From an uncultured Eubacterium sp. (lineage in GTDB: Bacteria; Bacillota; Clostridia; Lachnospirales; Lachnospiraceae), in contig CAKRGF010000029.1 in assembly GCA_934322085.1 (NCBI GenBank), positions 1-34,299 of the forward strand: DNA of 34,299 nucleotides. The letters run 5' to 3'. Below the pieces are notes generated by a model. That model had not been told where the DNA came from. It saw only the letters and a program-made list of their open reading frames with translations, and searched no databases. The position numbers and the translations under genes were made by a program. The stretch's first letter is position 1. Each line of letters begins with the position of its first letter. Below are positions 8,899 to 16,438 of this stretch, in pieces.

Positions 8899-9603
8899 CT
8901 ATTTTATCTTCACTGACGTTTTATAATTTCCCTCTTCAATTGACAAATCAATCGAAGAAGCATTCGTTACATCTTTATCTACCTGAAAAATCAAAACAGC
9001 TGTTTTTTTCTGTCCTTTTTCCACAGTGGTTTCCAAATAATCAAGTCCATTTGATATCATATTAATTCCTAACGGATACTGAGTACCATCAACATTCAAC
9101 TGATATGTAATTTTACTTCGGCTGCTAAGATTTATCTTTCTTTTCCCAGTGGAACTATTTTTAACCGAAAAAGAGGCAACAAAAAGCTTCTTGCCCTGTT
9201 CAGCACGAATCTGCGAACTTCCATATTTATCCACCAGACGATACGAAGTATAAGAAATCGAAACTCCCTTTAAATGATACAAATCATCTAACGATACTTC
9301 TTTTTTTGAACTGTCTGGGGTCGTTTCTGTCGTCTGTGCCGGATTCGATGTCTGTGGAGCATTAGTCACCTTCGCAGATGCCGGGGTCGGTGTTGCTTCG
9401 GCGGGTGTCGGCGCCGTATCCTCTTTTTCTTCTTTTGTAACAAGCCGGTACGGATATTTGTCAGAATTCTGAAGCAAAACACCTGCTGCATACTCCGCAA
9501 TTTCGTTCTCCTGCTCCTCAGACAAATCTTTTATATCCGCACATCCGGTAAGGGATAGAACGGACACAGCCAAAACGGCACATAAAAAACGTATTTGTCT
9601 CAA
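8899..9603 (-). CDS. Predicted lipoprotein with DUF4352-like Ig-fold domain
   Basis: The product is a predicted lipoprotein of 234 residues. The chosen start is TTG at 9603, because AGGAGG (9610-9615) lies six bases upstream and this gives a compact type II signal peptide ending in the lipobox LTGC (C21). The frame is open further up to 9666, overlapping the kinase stop, but that would put 21 unsuitable residues before the signal. After the lipid-anchored Cys comes a TPTPA-rich linker (~50-90). A beta-rich domain follows (~105-234), of the kind often annotated DUF4352, with the phrase FVASFSVKNSSTGKRKINL. It may sense or modulate envelope stress next to the kinase; this is inferred from position only. 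Confidence 0.75.
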   Translation of the reverse strand: MRQIRFLCAVLAVSVLSLTGCADIKDLSEEQENEIAEYAAGVLLQNSDKYPYRLVTKEEKEDTAPTPAEATPTPASAKVTNAPQTSNPAQTTETTPDSSKKEVSLDDLYHLKGVSISYTSYRLVDKYGSSQIRAEQGKKLFVASFSVKNSSTGKRKINLSSRSKITYQLNVDGTQYPLGINMISNGLDYLETTVEKGQKKTAVLIFQVDKDVTNASSIDLSIEEGNYKTSVKIK

Positions 9604-9640
9604 AAAACCCCTCCTTTTACAAATTAAATCCAGTTTATTT

Positions 9641-9670
9641 ATTATAGCACATATCACACCCATCAATCAA
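9641..9670 (-). promoter_or_regulatory. Internal promoter before the lipoprotein gene
   Basis: On the minus strand, TTGATT (9665-9670) lies 18 bases from a perfect TATAAT (9641-9646). The -10 is preceded by TGC, an extended -10. The -35 overlaps the last codons of the histidine kinase. This would allow lipoprotein-PH-cheV-zinc ribbon-his expression independently of the two-component genes. Confidence 0.55.
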
Positions 9671-11210
9671 CACTTTTCACATCAAGTTCAAACCAAAATT
9701 CGACACCATTGTCATAATTTTTCACACCAAACTTCTGATTATGGGCATCCATAACAGCTTTTACGATAGATAAGCCAATTCCATTGCCGCCATATTCTCT
9801 TGTTCTTGCCTTGTCCACCTTATAAAATTTCGACCAGATTTTATCCATATCTTCTTCCGGAATCGGATCTCCGGTATTAAATACACTGGTACAGACACGG
9901 TCACCCTTCCGAATCGTCTTAATTTCGATTTTGTTCTCATATTTCACATGATTGAGCGCATTGCTCACATAATTGCTGACAACCTCCTCAATCATATATT
10001 CATCCGCCCATACCATAATTGGCTCCTCATCCGGATGGTATGACAGCGTAACTTCTTTCTGACGGAACAAAATATCAGAGGAATTTACTACCGACTGAAT
10101 TACACTTCGCAAATCAAAATGTTCAAAATGAACCTGATCATTTCCAAACTCTAACTGATTTAAACTCAGCAGTTTCTTCACCATCTTATTCATCTTGTCA
10201 GCCTCGTCCACAATGACTTCACAGTAAAATTCACGGCTTTCCGCATCATCGTTAATATTTTCCTGCAATCCTTCTGCATACCCCTGAATCAGGGCAATCG
10301 GTGTCTTCAGTTCATGCGAAACATTTGCCAAAAATTCCTGACGCATCTGTTCCTGCTCCGAACGCCTCTGCAAATCTAACTGCAATTCATTATTCGCCGT
10401 CTTTAATTCGGAAATGGTTTTCTCCAAGCGGTCCGACAACGCATTCATACTGTTACCGAGCACTCCGATTTCATCGTCCCGGTTGTCTTTGTATCGAGTT
10501 GAGAAGTCAAGTTTCTGCATATTTTTTGCATGAGCTGCCAAACGCAGAATCGGCTTTGTATATTGATTGCTGACAAAATACATAATAAACACGCCGGCAA
10601 TCATCACAATCATTCCGACATACAGCATAAACTGATTTGATACACTGGCACTTTCCTGTATACTCTGGTAATTACTGCGCAGATAAATCCAGTAATTATC
10701 CGGCATCTTTCCTGTTAGTTCCAGAAAATTAGAATCTACTCTCGTGTCATAGACATTATACATCGAATAATTTGCCGTCTGTGTAATCGTTTTGCAGTTA
10801 TCATCTAACTTCTGTCCAAAGTAAATGGATTTCACATACTTATCAAGCTGATTTTTCGTCACCTGCTGCAGACGCTCACTGTCACTCGGATATACATATG
10901 CTAATTCCGCAATATCACCAGACCCCTGGTAAACCCGAATCTGCACAAGGTAAATGCTCATGTTGGTATTACTCGAAAGCTGGTCTAACTTATCATAAAT
11001 CGTATTTTTCTGCTCGCTGTCTATCTTATCCCAGTCAACATTTTCACAAATATTTATAACACGTGAATACACGCCCTGCATCTGGCTCACCTTATTGGAC
11101 TGGTAAAAATACGGCAAAAGCACGACATTTGCCAGGCTGATAACACCGATAATAATGACAATGGTAACGACAAAAATCGCTACCAGTCTTGTTTTCATGG
11201 AACGCTTCAA
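9663..11210 (-). CDS. Sensor histidine kinase (HAMP, HisKA, HATPase)
   Basis: This is a membrane sensor kinase of ~515 residues. It has TM1 (~8-32), an extracytoplasmic sensor region (~35-190), TM2 (~195-214), HAMP (~215-270), and HisKA with the phosphorylated His in FLANVSHELKTP (about residue 299). An ATPase domain follows, with an N box (SNYVSNALNHV) and a G box (GNGIGLSIVKAV). It lies 17 bases after its response regulator. The frame opens at GTG 11219, but a GGAG abuts that codon. TTG at 11210 lies about ten bases from the same GGAG and is preferred. ATG at 11198 (MKTRLV) is a third option without a good ribosome binding site. The signal sensed is unknown. Linkage to a lipoprotein and an extracytoplasmic chaperone suggests an envelope cue. 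Confidence 0.93.
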   Translation of the reverse strand: MKRSMKTRLVAIFVVTIVIIIGVISLANVVLLPYFYQSNKVSQMQGVYSRVINICENVDWDKIDSEQKNTIYDKLDQLSSNTNMSIYLVQIRVYQGSGDIAELAYVYPSDSERLQQVTKNQLDKYVKSIYFGQKLDDNCKTITQTANYSMYNVYDTRVDSNFLELTGKMPDNYWIYLRSNYQSIQESASVSNQFMLYVGMIVMIAGVFIMYFVSNQYTKPILRLAAHAKNMQKLDFSTRYKDNRDDEIGVLGNSMNALSDRLEKTISELKTANNELQLDLQRRSEQEQMRQEFLANVSHELKTPIALIQGYAEGLQENINDDAESREFYCEVIVDEADKMNKMVKKLLSLNQLEFGNDQVHFEHFDLRSVIQSVVNSSDILFRQKEVTLSYHPDEEPIMVWADEYMIEEVVSNYVSNALNHVKYENKIEIKTIRKGDRVCTSVFNTGDPIPEEDMDKIWSKFYKVDKARTREYGGNGIGLSIVKAVMDAHNQKFGVKNYDNGVEFWFELDVKSVD

Positions 11211-11227
11211 AATAATCACTCCATTTC

Positions 11228-11899
11228 TTATACTTCAAATTTGTATCCCATACCCCAGATTGTCTTAATGTACTTTCCCTTTTCACCCATTTTACTGCGG
11301 AGTTTTTTCACATGAGTATCAATCGTTCTGGCATCGCCAAAATAATCGTAATCCCACACGTGATTCAAAATCCGCTCACGCGAAAGAGCAATATCCTTAT
11401 TTTCCATAAAATAGGAAAGCAGTTCAAATTCTTTAAAACTCAAATCCACTTTCTCACCATCAATTACAACTTCATGCGCAGAGCGGTTTAACACAATCCC
11501 GCCGTATTCGAGATTTTTCTCATTTGCCGAATTGGTTCTGCGAAGCAGTGCCTCTACACGCGCCACTAAAATCTTTGGACTAAACGGCTTTGCAATATAC
11601 TCGTCCACACCGAGTTCAAAACCACGCAATTCGTCATTTTCTCCGCCTCGCGCTGTCAGCATAATAATCGGCACCTTGGAATACTGGCGGATTTCCCTGC
11701 AGGTTTCCCAGCCATCCATCTTCGGCATCATAACATCCAAAATCACAAGAACGATGTCCTTATTCTCCATAAAAATATCTACGGCTTCTTCTCCATCTGC
11801 CGCCTCTAACACGCGAAAATTCTGCTTTGTCAAGAAATCACGTACCAGCTTTCTCATACGCTGTTCATCATCTACGACTAAAATTGTATTTCCTGCCAT
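11228..11899 (-). CDS. OmpR/PhoB-family response regulator
   Basis: This is a DNA-binding response regulator of 223 residues. The receiver has the acidic pocket VVDDE (D10, D11), phosphoacceptor D55 in VILDVMMPKMDG, T82 and K104. The winged-helix C-terminal domain has the usual LSFKEFELLSYF and RTIDTHVKKLRSKMG motifs and ends in TIWGMGYKFEV. The start is ATG with AAGGAG upstream. It is 13 bases after the small membrane-protein gene and is followed directly by the partner kinase. Target sites cannot be read from the window. Confidence 0.95.
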   Translation of the reverse strand: MAGNTILVVDDEQRMRKLVRDFLTKQNFRVLEAADGEEAVDIFMENKDIVLVILDVMMPKMDGWETCREIRQYSKVPIIMLTARGGENDELRGFELGVDEYIAKPFSPKILVARVEALLRRTNSANEKNLEYGGIVLNRSAHEVVIDGEKVDLSFKEFELLSYFMENKDIALSRERILNHVWDYDYFGDARTIDTHVKKLRSKMGEKGKYIKTIWGMGYKFEV

Positions 11900-11912
11900 A
11901 TATAAACTCCTT

Positions 11913-12464
11913 TCACTGATTCAGACTGTCCTCTTTTTGCTGAAGACGTTCTTCCCATTTTTCATATTTGTCAATCAACTCTTCTTCCATATTAGCCTTA
12001 TAATTTGTAAAATATGTGAAAATTGAGTATTCAAATCGAAAATTTATTACAACAAAGCCAACCAAAAGAACAACCGCCGCAAAAAGAGCAATTTTTAATT
12101 TCTTATTCAGTAACTGCTGCCCTTCATACAGCCTTTTCCACTTTGCTTCCTTTCTTGAAGTCTGAGCAATAACATCCGGCTTTTTCTCATTTTCTTCCTT
12201 AATCGGAATCGGCGCTAAAGACTGCTCACTCACCAATCCGCTTTTTCCGATAAAGTGCCGTAATTCCATCAAAAAAGTATAGCCTGCCATCGTATGAAAC
12301 AACTTGTCTGCCACACATTTATTATATATTTTCAAAGCAATTTTCGGATTTTTTAAATCCGCTGAGTGAATCAGTTTTTTTATCTGCTCCGCCTCTTTTT
12401 TCGTCTGTTCATACGATTCACGGCTCTCAAAAGAATACTGATTCGTCACATAATTTTCAGCCAT
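11913..12464 (-). CDS. Small single-pass membrane protein of unknown function
   Basis: This protein (183 residues) is not recognised. Residues 1-122 are charged, predicted helical and probably cytoplasmic. They include a segment (~36-70) around NPKIALKIYNKCVADKLF that could be a helical bundle. One transmembrane helix lies at ~124-141 (IALFAAVVLLVGFVVINF). The last ~40 residues are a charged helix (EELIDKYEKWEERLQQKED) that may form a coiled coil. The start is ATG with only a weak GGCGGGGAT upstream. Its place between the trigger-factor-like chaperone and the response regulator is tight (14 and 13 bases), so the four genes are probably one operon. Confidence 0.65.
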   Translation of the reverse strand: MAENYVTNQYSFESRESYEQTKKEAEQIKKLIHSADLKNPKIALKIYNKCVADKLFHTMAGYTFLMELRHFIGKSGLVSEQSLAPIPIKEENEKKPDVIAQTSRKEAKWKRLYEGQQLLNKKLKIALFAAVVLLVGFVVINFRFEYSIFTYFTNYKANMEEELIDKYEKWEERLQQKEDSLNQ

Positions 12465-12478
12465 ATAAATCCCCGCCT

Positions 12479-13585
12479 TTATTTCATCTTTGAATTTTTA
12501 CCAAGATACTCTTTCACCAATTCGACAAGCATATCATCCCTCGGATAACAGCTCTGTTCTTCGATATATCTTTTCTCCATTGCTTTCATAGTCTTGTCCT
12601 GTTCTTCTTCCGGCTCCAAAAATGCCATGAGATACCGCTCATAGTCCGCATCCGATAACGTAAGCCCTTCTTTTACAGCAATCGTTTTTGCTGTCATACG
12701 CGCTTTGACTGTTTCATCAGCTGACGACTGGATATCCTCATCACTCTGTCCTAATGCACCAATAAATTCTTCATACGATTGCTCACTCGCTTCCGCAAAC
12801 ACCTGATACGAACGCTTCTGATCTTTATATGCCTGTTTTCTGGCTCCTGCCGGATATTTTTTCACCTTACAATCCTTTAACAAAGCCTCCCATACCGTAT
12901 CGCCGGCTGCATCTCTGTTTTCTCTCTCTTCTTTCGCTTTTGCGTATGCGTAATACGCCTTTACATTTGGATATTTGTTTTTCGACATCTTTTTTGCATA
13001 TGCATCGTTAAACTTCGCATTCACCTCAACGGAAAAGGTAATCGTTTTTCCTGCCACATCCGGATCTGCATCATCCTCTGCAAATGTAACATTTAGATTA
13101 TATGTCTCTCCTAATTTCAATCCCATCAGTCCACGCTCAAACGCAGCATTAAATAAATTACCTGCTCCAACCTGAATCACGGCACCGCTCTCACTTAAAT
13201 CATCGGATGGCTGGTCATCGACATACCCTTCATAATCCAGAGAAATCCAATCCCCTTTCTCAACCCGGTTTCCATCAGCTACTTTTTTCTTCCAGTCCTC
13301 TGCCTCCAATAAAATTGCCTGATAAACTTCCGTCTCGGTCGGTGTCACTGTAACCGTTCTTCCCTTATACTTACCAAGCTCTAACATATTATTGTTTGTG
13401 TAATCAACCAACTCCCCATCTTTCATTTCGCCCTGCGCTTGTATTTCTCTTTCCTGCGTTTTTGTCTGCGTGTTCGTTTGTTCCTGCTTATCTTTTTTTG
13501 CCTTATATCCAAAATAAAAGCCGGCACAAAGTCCAATCACCGCCAAAACAATAATTACAATCCATGTTTTTTTCTTCGTCTTCAT
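12479..13585 (-). CDS. Membrane-anchored trigger-factor-like FKBP peptidyl-prolyl isomerase/chaperone
   Basis: The product (368 residues) resembles trigger factor without the ribosome-binding N-terminal domain. It instead has an N-terminal membrane anchor (residues ~8-27, IVIIVLAVIGLCAGFYFGY after MKTKKKTW). An FKBP-like domain spans ~95-190 (GDWISLDYEGYVDD, then VGAGNLFNAAFERGLMGLKLGE). The helical rest resembles the trigger-factor C-terminal chaperone arms. The topology puts the catalytic part outside the membrane, so it probably helps exported proteins fold, a role otherwise played by PrsA-type foldases. The start is ATG with GGAGG six bases upstream. It is the first gene of the run that includes the two-component system. 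FKBP active-site aromatics are only partly conserved, so isomerase activity is uncertain. Confidence 0.8.
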   Translation of the reverse strand: MKTKKKTWIVIIVLAVIGLCAGFYFGYKAKKDKQEQTNTQTKTQEREIQAQGEMKDGELVDYTNNNMLELGKYKGRTVTVTPTETEVYQAILLEAEDWKKKVADGNRVEKGDWISLDYEGYVDDQPSDDLSESGAVIQVGAGNLFNAAFERGLMGLKLGETYNLNVTFAEDDADPDVAGKTITFSVEVNAKFNDAYAKKMSKNKYPNVKAYYAYAKAKEERENRDAAGDTVWEALLKDCKVKKYPAGARKQAYKDQKRSYQVFAEASEQSYEEFIGALGQSDEDIQSSADETVKARMTAKTIAVKEGLTLSDADYERYLMAFLEPEEEQDKTMKAMEKRYIEEQSCYPRDDMLVELVKEYLGKNSKMK

Positions 13586-13614
13586 AATATCCTCCAGTAC
13601 ATTTTTCTATTGCC

Positions 13615-13623
13615 ATTTTAGCA
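13615..13623 (-). promoter_or_regulatory. Possible extended -10 promoter for the chaperone/two-component run
   Basis: On the minus strand TGCTAAAAT (13615-13623) lies about 30 bases upstream of the chaperone start and just past the preceding terminator. No good -35 hexamer is found at 16-18 bases. A short dyad, CACA-cttt-TGTG, sits immediately upstream. Confidence 0.35.
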
Positions 13624-13640
13624 CAAAAGTGTGACGAAAG

Positions 13641-13680
13641 AAAGAAGATTTACCAATCTGACTGTGGCAAATCTTCTTTT
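13641..13680 (-). terminator. Terminator after the Cys-rich protein gene
   Basis: AAAGAAGATTT (13641-13651) and AAATCTTCTTT (13669-13679) form an 11-bp stem, extended by CCA/TGG after one mismatch. On the minus strand it is followed by CTTTC, and on the plus strand by T, so the uridine tract is modest. It separates the leu/CoA-transferase cluster from the chaperone operon. Confidence 0.65.
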
Positions 13681-13708
13681 AAAAATCATTTTCTTCTGTC
13701 AAAGCCTG

Positions 13709-14074
13709 CTATTCTGGTTTGTCTGTAAACACATCTCTTGGTTTTTCCTCACAATGCGGATTTCTTCCGCAGTCATGACATTTTACATACGTGTCTCCGG
13801 CGATAATGTTGGCTCCAAACTCAACCGGTACTTCCACTCCAATCACCTGACTAATAATAAATTTGCAGACACCGTTTTTTTGTCCCTCGCAAGGCTTATC
13901 ACACATGATTACTTCCGGCTTTCCACAGCATACGATTTTAGACTCCTTTACGCGGGCATATGGTGTAACCGTAATCGGCACAGAAACTCCCAGTTCATGA
14001 ATTCCCTTCGTAAAACAATCTTTCTTCTCCGGCTTTGGCGGCATCATCCCCGGTTTGATATTTGTCATTTCCAT
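13709..14074 (-). CDS. Small cysteine-rich protein of unknown function
   Basis: This protein has 121 residues if it starts at the ATG at 14074 (MEMTNIKPG). An upstream TTG at 14146 lies inside the end of the CoA-transferase gene and is unlikely. Nine cysteines are present, in VCCGKP, MCDKPCEG, GVCKF and KCHDCGRNPHC arrangements; the last looks like a metal-binding knuckle. A middle stretch (VPITVTPYARVKESKIVCCG) is mildly reminiscent of short SPOCS/DUF3794-type spore-coat domains, but I do not assert membership. No signal peptide or membrane helix is seen. It follows the CoA-transferase gene by 65 bases and has its own candidate promoter. Confidence 0.6.
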   Translation of the reverse strand: MEMTNIKPGMMPPKPEKKDCFTKGIHELGVSVPITVTPYARVKESKIVCCGKPEVIMCDKPCEGQKNGVCKFIISQVIGVEVPVEFGANIIAGDTYVKCHDCGRNPHCEEKPRDVFTDKPE

Positions 14075-14107
14075 CCTTGTCGTTTCCTCTTTTTTTGTTT
14101 TACTACT

Positions 14108-14136
14108 ACTATATGCACCCGTGTAATTTGTGTGAA
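14108..14136 (-). promoter_or_regulatory. Putative promoter of the Cys-rich protein gene
   Basis: On the minus strand TTCACA (14131-14136) is 17 bases from TATAGT (14108-14113), about 35 bases upstream of the ATG at 14074. It starts just after the CoA-transferase stop codon. Confidence 0.4.
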
Positions 14137-14139
14137 CCT

Positions 14140-15480
14140 CTAGCAAATCCGGTTGCTCCGCCTCCAGATTTTCCTTTTTTCCGCTTCTTTTATCAAATAA
14201 TCCCGAAATGCCGGGTGCGCAATGCTCACTAATGCTTCCGCACGTTCCCAGGTCGAGCGTCCTTCCAGATTCACAACTCCATATTCCGTCGCCAGAAAAT
14301 AAACCTGGCTGCGCGGTGATGTGATAATATCACCATTAAACTGTGGACGGATGCGTGAGTGGGTCTGCCCCTCCTTATCCACATAAACACTGCTCATACA
14401 GATAAATGCCTTGCCGCCACGTGAAGCCGACGCCCCAATCAAAAAGTCTAACTGCCCGCCGGTCCCACTAATCTGCCTAACCCCGGAACTCTCAGCTGCC
14501 ACCTGCCCATATAAATCAACGGCAACACAACTGTTAATCGACACCATATGATCAATCTGTGCAATCACACTCGGACGGTTCACATACTCAAGCGGATACG
14601 CCGCTACTCCCGGGTTATCATCCAGCCATTCATACAGTGCATTGGAACCAATAGCACACCCAAATACACCTTTCCCGGGTTCCAGTTTCTTCTGCCTGTT
14701 TGTTAGTTTCCCAGCTAAATACATTTGCAGATACGCATCGGAACAAAGCTCCGTATGCATTCCCAAATCTTTTAAATCAGATTTTGCAATAATTTCTCCA
14801 AGCGCATTTGGCATACTTCCAATTCCAAGCTGCAAAGTTGCCCCATCGACAATATGCGGAATCAAATGTTTCGCAATCTGCCGGTCAATTTCTGTCGGTT
14901 CCGGTGCTTCCATATTGACAAAAGGCTCATGCTCCCCTTCCACAATATAATCTACATCCGAAATATGAATACATTCGTCATAGCCGCCACGCACCTGTGG
15001 AAGATTTTCATTTACTTCCACAATCACAATGTCTGCCATGCGGGCAATCGGTGCGGCAACGCCAGTGTTTACCGAAAAATTAAAATACCCGTGTTTATCC
15101 ATGGGAGCCACACTCACCATAACAACATTGACATCTAAAAAGTATTCATAATAAGCAGCATTGTTATGAAAAACCATAGGAATATAATAACAGAGGCCTT
15201 TATCACAGAGTCTTCTCTCATATGCTGAACAGTGCCAGCTGTGATACACAAAATGCTCTTGTGTTTTATCACACTCTGCAACCGCAATCGGTCCCGCCAT
15301 CAGATTTCCGCGGATTTTCACATCATGAAGCTCGTCTCTTCTCTTTGCCAATGCGCGGTCTAAAAGAATTGGTTTTCCAAGACAGCTTGTATAATCCACC
15401 CAGTCGCCATCCTTTACAACCGAGACAGCCTCCGCGGGACTTCTCAGTTTTTGCCTGTACTCCGTTTTAAAATCCTTCAT
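14140..15480 (-). CDS. Acyl-CoA:acetate CoA-transferase (butyryl-CoA/4-hydroxybutyrate CoA-transferase family)
   Basis: The enzyme should move CoA between an acyl-CoA and a carboxylate, usually acetate, through a glutamyl-CoA intermediate. The product has 446 residues, typical for the acetyl-CoA hydrolase/transferase family. Family marks are SVAPMDKHGYFNFSVNTG, GATLQLGIGSMPNALGE, and the candidate catalytic Glu in GMHTELCSD (E244). Also present are the late motifs SGTGGQLDF and ATEYGVVNLEGRS. In Lachnospiraceae such enzymes can make butyrate, but the region PMVFHNNAAYYEYFLDVN differs from what I recall of the classic Roseburia enzyme. The acyl substrate is therefore left open. The start is ATG, and the gene lies 16 bases after the thioesterase gene. 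Confidence 0.85.
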   Translation of the reverse strand: MKDFKTEYRQKLRSPAEAVSVVKDGDWVDYTSCLGKPILLDRALAKRRDELHDVKIRGNLMAGPIAVAECDKTQEHFVYHSWHCSAYERRLCDKGLCYYIPMVFHNNAAYYEYFLDVNVVMVSVAPMDKHGYFNFSVNTGVAAPIARMADIVIVEVNENLPQVRGGYDECIHISDVDYIVEGEHEPFVNMEAPEPTEIDRQIAKHLIPHIVDGATLQLGIGSMPNALGEIIAKSDLKDLGMHTELCSDAYLQMYLAGKLTNRQKKLEPGKGVFGCAIGSNALYEWLDDNPGVAAYPLEYVNRPSVIAQIDHMVSINSCVAVDLYGQVAAESSGVRQISGTGGQLDFLIGASASRGGKAFICMSSVYVDKEGQTHSRIRPQFNGDIITSPRSQVYFLATEYGVVNLEGRSTWERAEALVSIAHPAFRDYLIKEAEKRKIWRRSNRIC

Positions 15481-15496
15481 CCATTCCCCTCATTTC

Positions 15497-15856
15497 TTAT
15501 GACAGCCCATGTGCCCTTTTCTTTCCATTTTCATCCACTGTCACAAAGACAGCACGACCGGTCAAATGGCTCTCACCGGTCAGAAAATTCTTTCCTTCTA
15601 CCATAATTTCAATACTTGTCACTCCGATTTTTGATACTTCATAATCCAATTGCAGTATCATACCACTCACGACTTCTTTTTTTATCACAACTTCTTTCAG
15701 TGCGACAAGTACAACCTGTTCATTGGTTCCTAACTTCTCAGTCACACCAATCATTGCTGCTTCCGTCACCCACTCAGATATGTAGCCGGCGTATAAAGTC
15801 TGGTGATGGTTCATAAATTCAGGTCTAACAAAATGTCTTGTTGCTGCTTTCATCAT
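15497..15856 (-). CDS. Hotdog-fold acyl-CoA thioesterase
   Basis: This is a short hotdog thioesterase (119 residues) of the acyl-CoA hydrolase (YciA/BACH-like) group. The core helix motif is FMNHHQTLYAGYISEWVTEAA. The glycine and acidic positions of the usual NHHGTLFGGxxxxWxDE pattern are changed: Gly to Gln after HH, and Asp to Glu in WVTEAA. It has no second hotdog domain or C-terminal extension. Two ATGs are adjacent at the start (15856 and 15853), preceded by a weak GGGGG. Coupling to the CoA-transferase suggests both act on the same acyl-CoA pool. Confidence 0.8.
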   Translation of the reverse strand: MMKAATRHFVRPEFMNHHQTLYAGYISEWVTEAAMIGVTEKLGTNEQVVLVALKEVVIKKEVVSGMILQLDYEVSKIGVTSIEIMVEGKNFLTGESHLTGRAVFVTVDENGKKRAHGLS

Positions 15857-15876
15857 TTACCCCCGTTTCTATACAA

Positions 15877-15910
15877 CAGGAGACCCTACACATACGCATA
15901 AGGTCTCCTG
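15877..15910 (-). other. Hairpin between leuD and the thioesterase gene
   Basis: CAGGAGACC (15877-15885) and GGTCTCCTG (15902-15910) form a perfect 9-bp stem with a 16-base loop. No clear uridine run follows on the minus strand, so it may act as a processing site or partial terminator dividing leuCD from the CoA genes. Confidence 0.5.
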
Positions 15911-15927
15911 CCAAAATCCAATTTCTT

Positions 15928-16419
15928 TTATGCCTCTTTGGCATTGATATAATTCATCAGACCTTCTGCCTTGATGATTTTCTGCATAAACTCAGGGAAT
16001 GCCTGGCCTTTGTAGGACTCACCCTTTGTCTTATTTGTAATAATACCACTGTCAAAATCAATTTCCACTTCATCACCGGCTTCAATGCGCTCAGATGCCT
16101 CTTTACACTCAATAATCGGAAGTCCGATGTTAATGGAGTTGCGGTAGAAAATACGGGCAAATGTCTCTGCAATTACACAGCTTACCCCCGATGCCTTAAT
16201 GGCAATTGGCGCATGCTCACGGGAAGAACCACAGCCAAAGTTTTTCTCCGCTACAATGATATCACCTTTTTTTACCTGATTTACAAAATCTTTATCAATA
16301 TCTTCCATACAGTGTGTGGCAAGTTCTGCCGGATCCGAAGAATTCAGATAACGGGCAGGGATGATTACATCCGTGTCCACATTGTCACCATATTTAAATA
16401 CTTTTCCTAATGCTTTCAC
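15928..16419 (-). CDS. leuD: 3-isopropylmalate dehydratase small subunit
   Basis: This is the swivelling small subunit of the isopropylmalate isomerase, which with LeuC interconverts 2- and 3-isopropylmalate in leucine synthesis. The product has 163 residues. It has the conserved start GKVFKYGDNVDTDVIIPARYL and the NFGCGSSREHAP loop. The start is GTG at 16419, nine bases from GGAGG. The frame stays open upstream into leuC, but that part is not homologous. It lies 19 bases after leuC. Related small subunits serve citraconate or dimethylmalate dehydratases, so the substrate is inferred. Confidence 0.92.
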   Translation of the reverse strand: MKALGKVFKYGDNVDTDVIIPARYLNSSDPAELATHCMEDIDKDFVNQVKKGDIIVAEKNFGCGSSREHAPIAIKASGVSCVIAETFARIFYRNSINIGLPIIECKEASERIEAGDEVEIDFDSGIITNKTKGESYKGQAFPEFMQKIIKAEGLMNYINAKEA

Positions 16420-16438
16420 AATCAATTTCCTCCATTTC

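Noticed and set aside
9604..9666. Longer lipoprotein frame starting at 9666
   Set aside because: It would put 21 residues before the signal peptide, and its codons overlap the internal promoter; the TTG at 9603 has a well-spaced AGGAGG.
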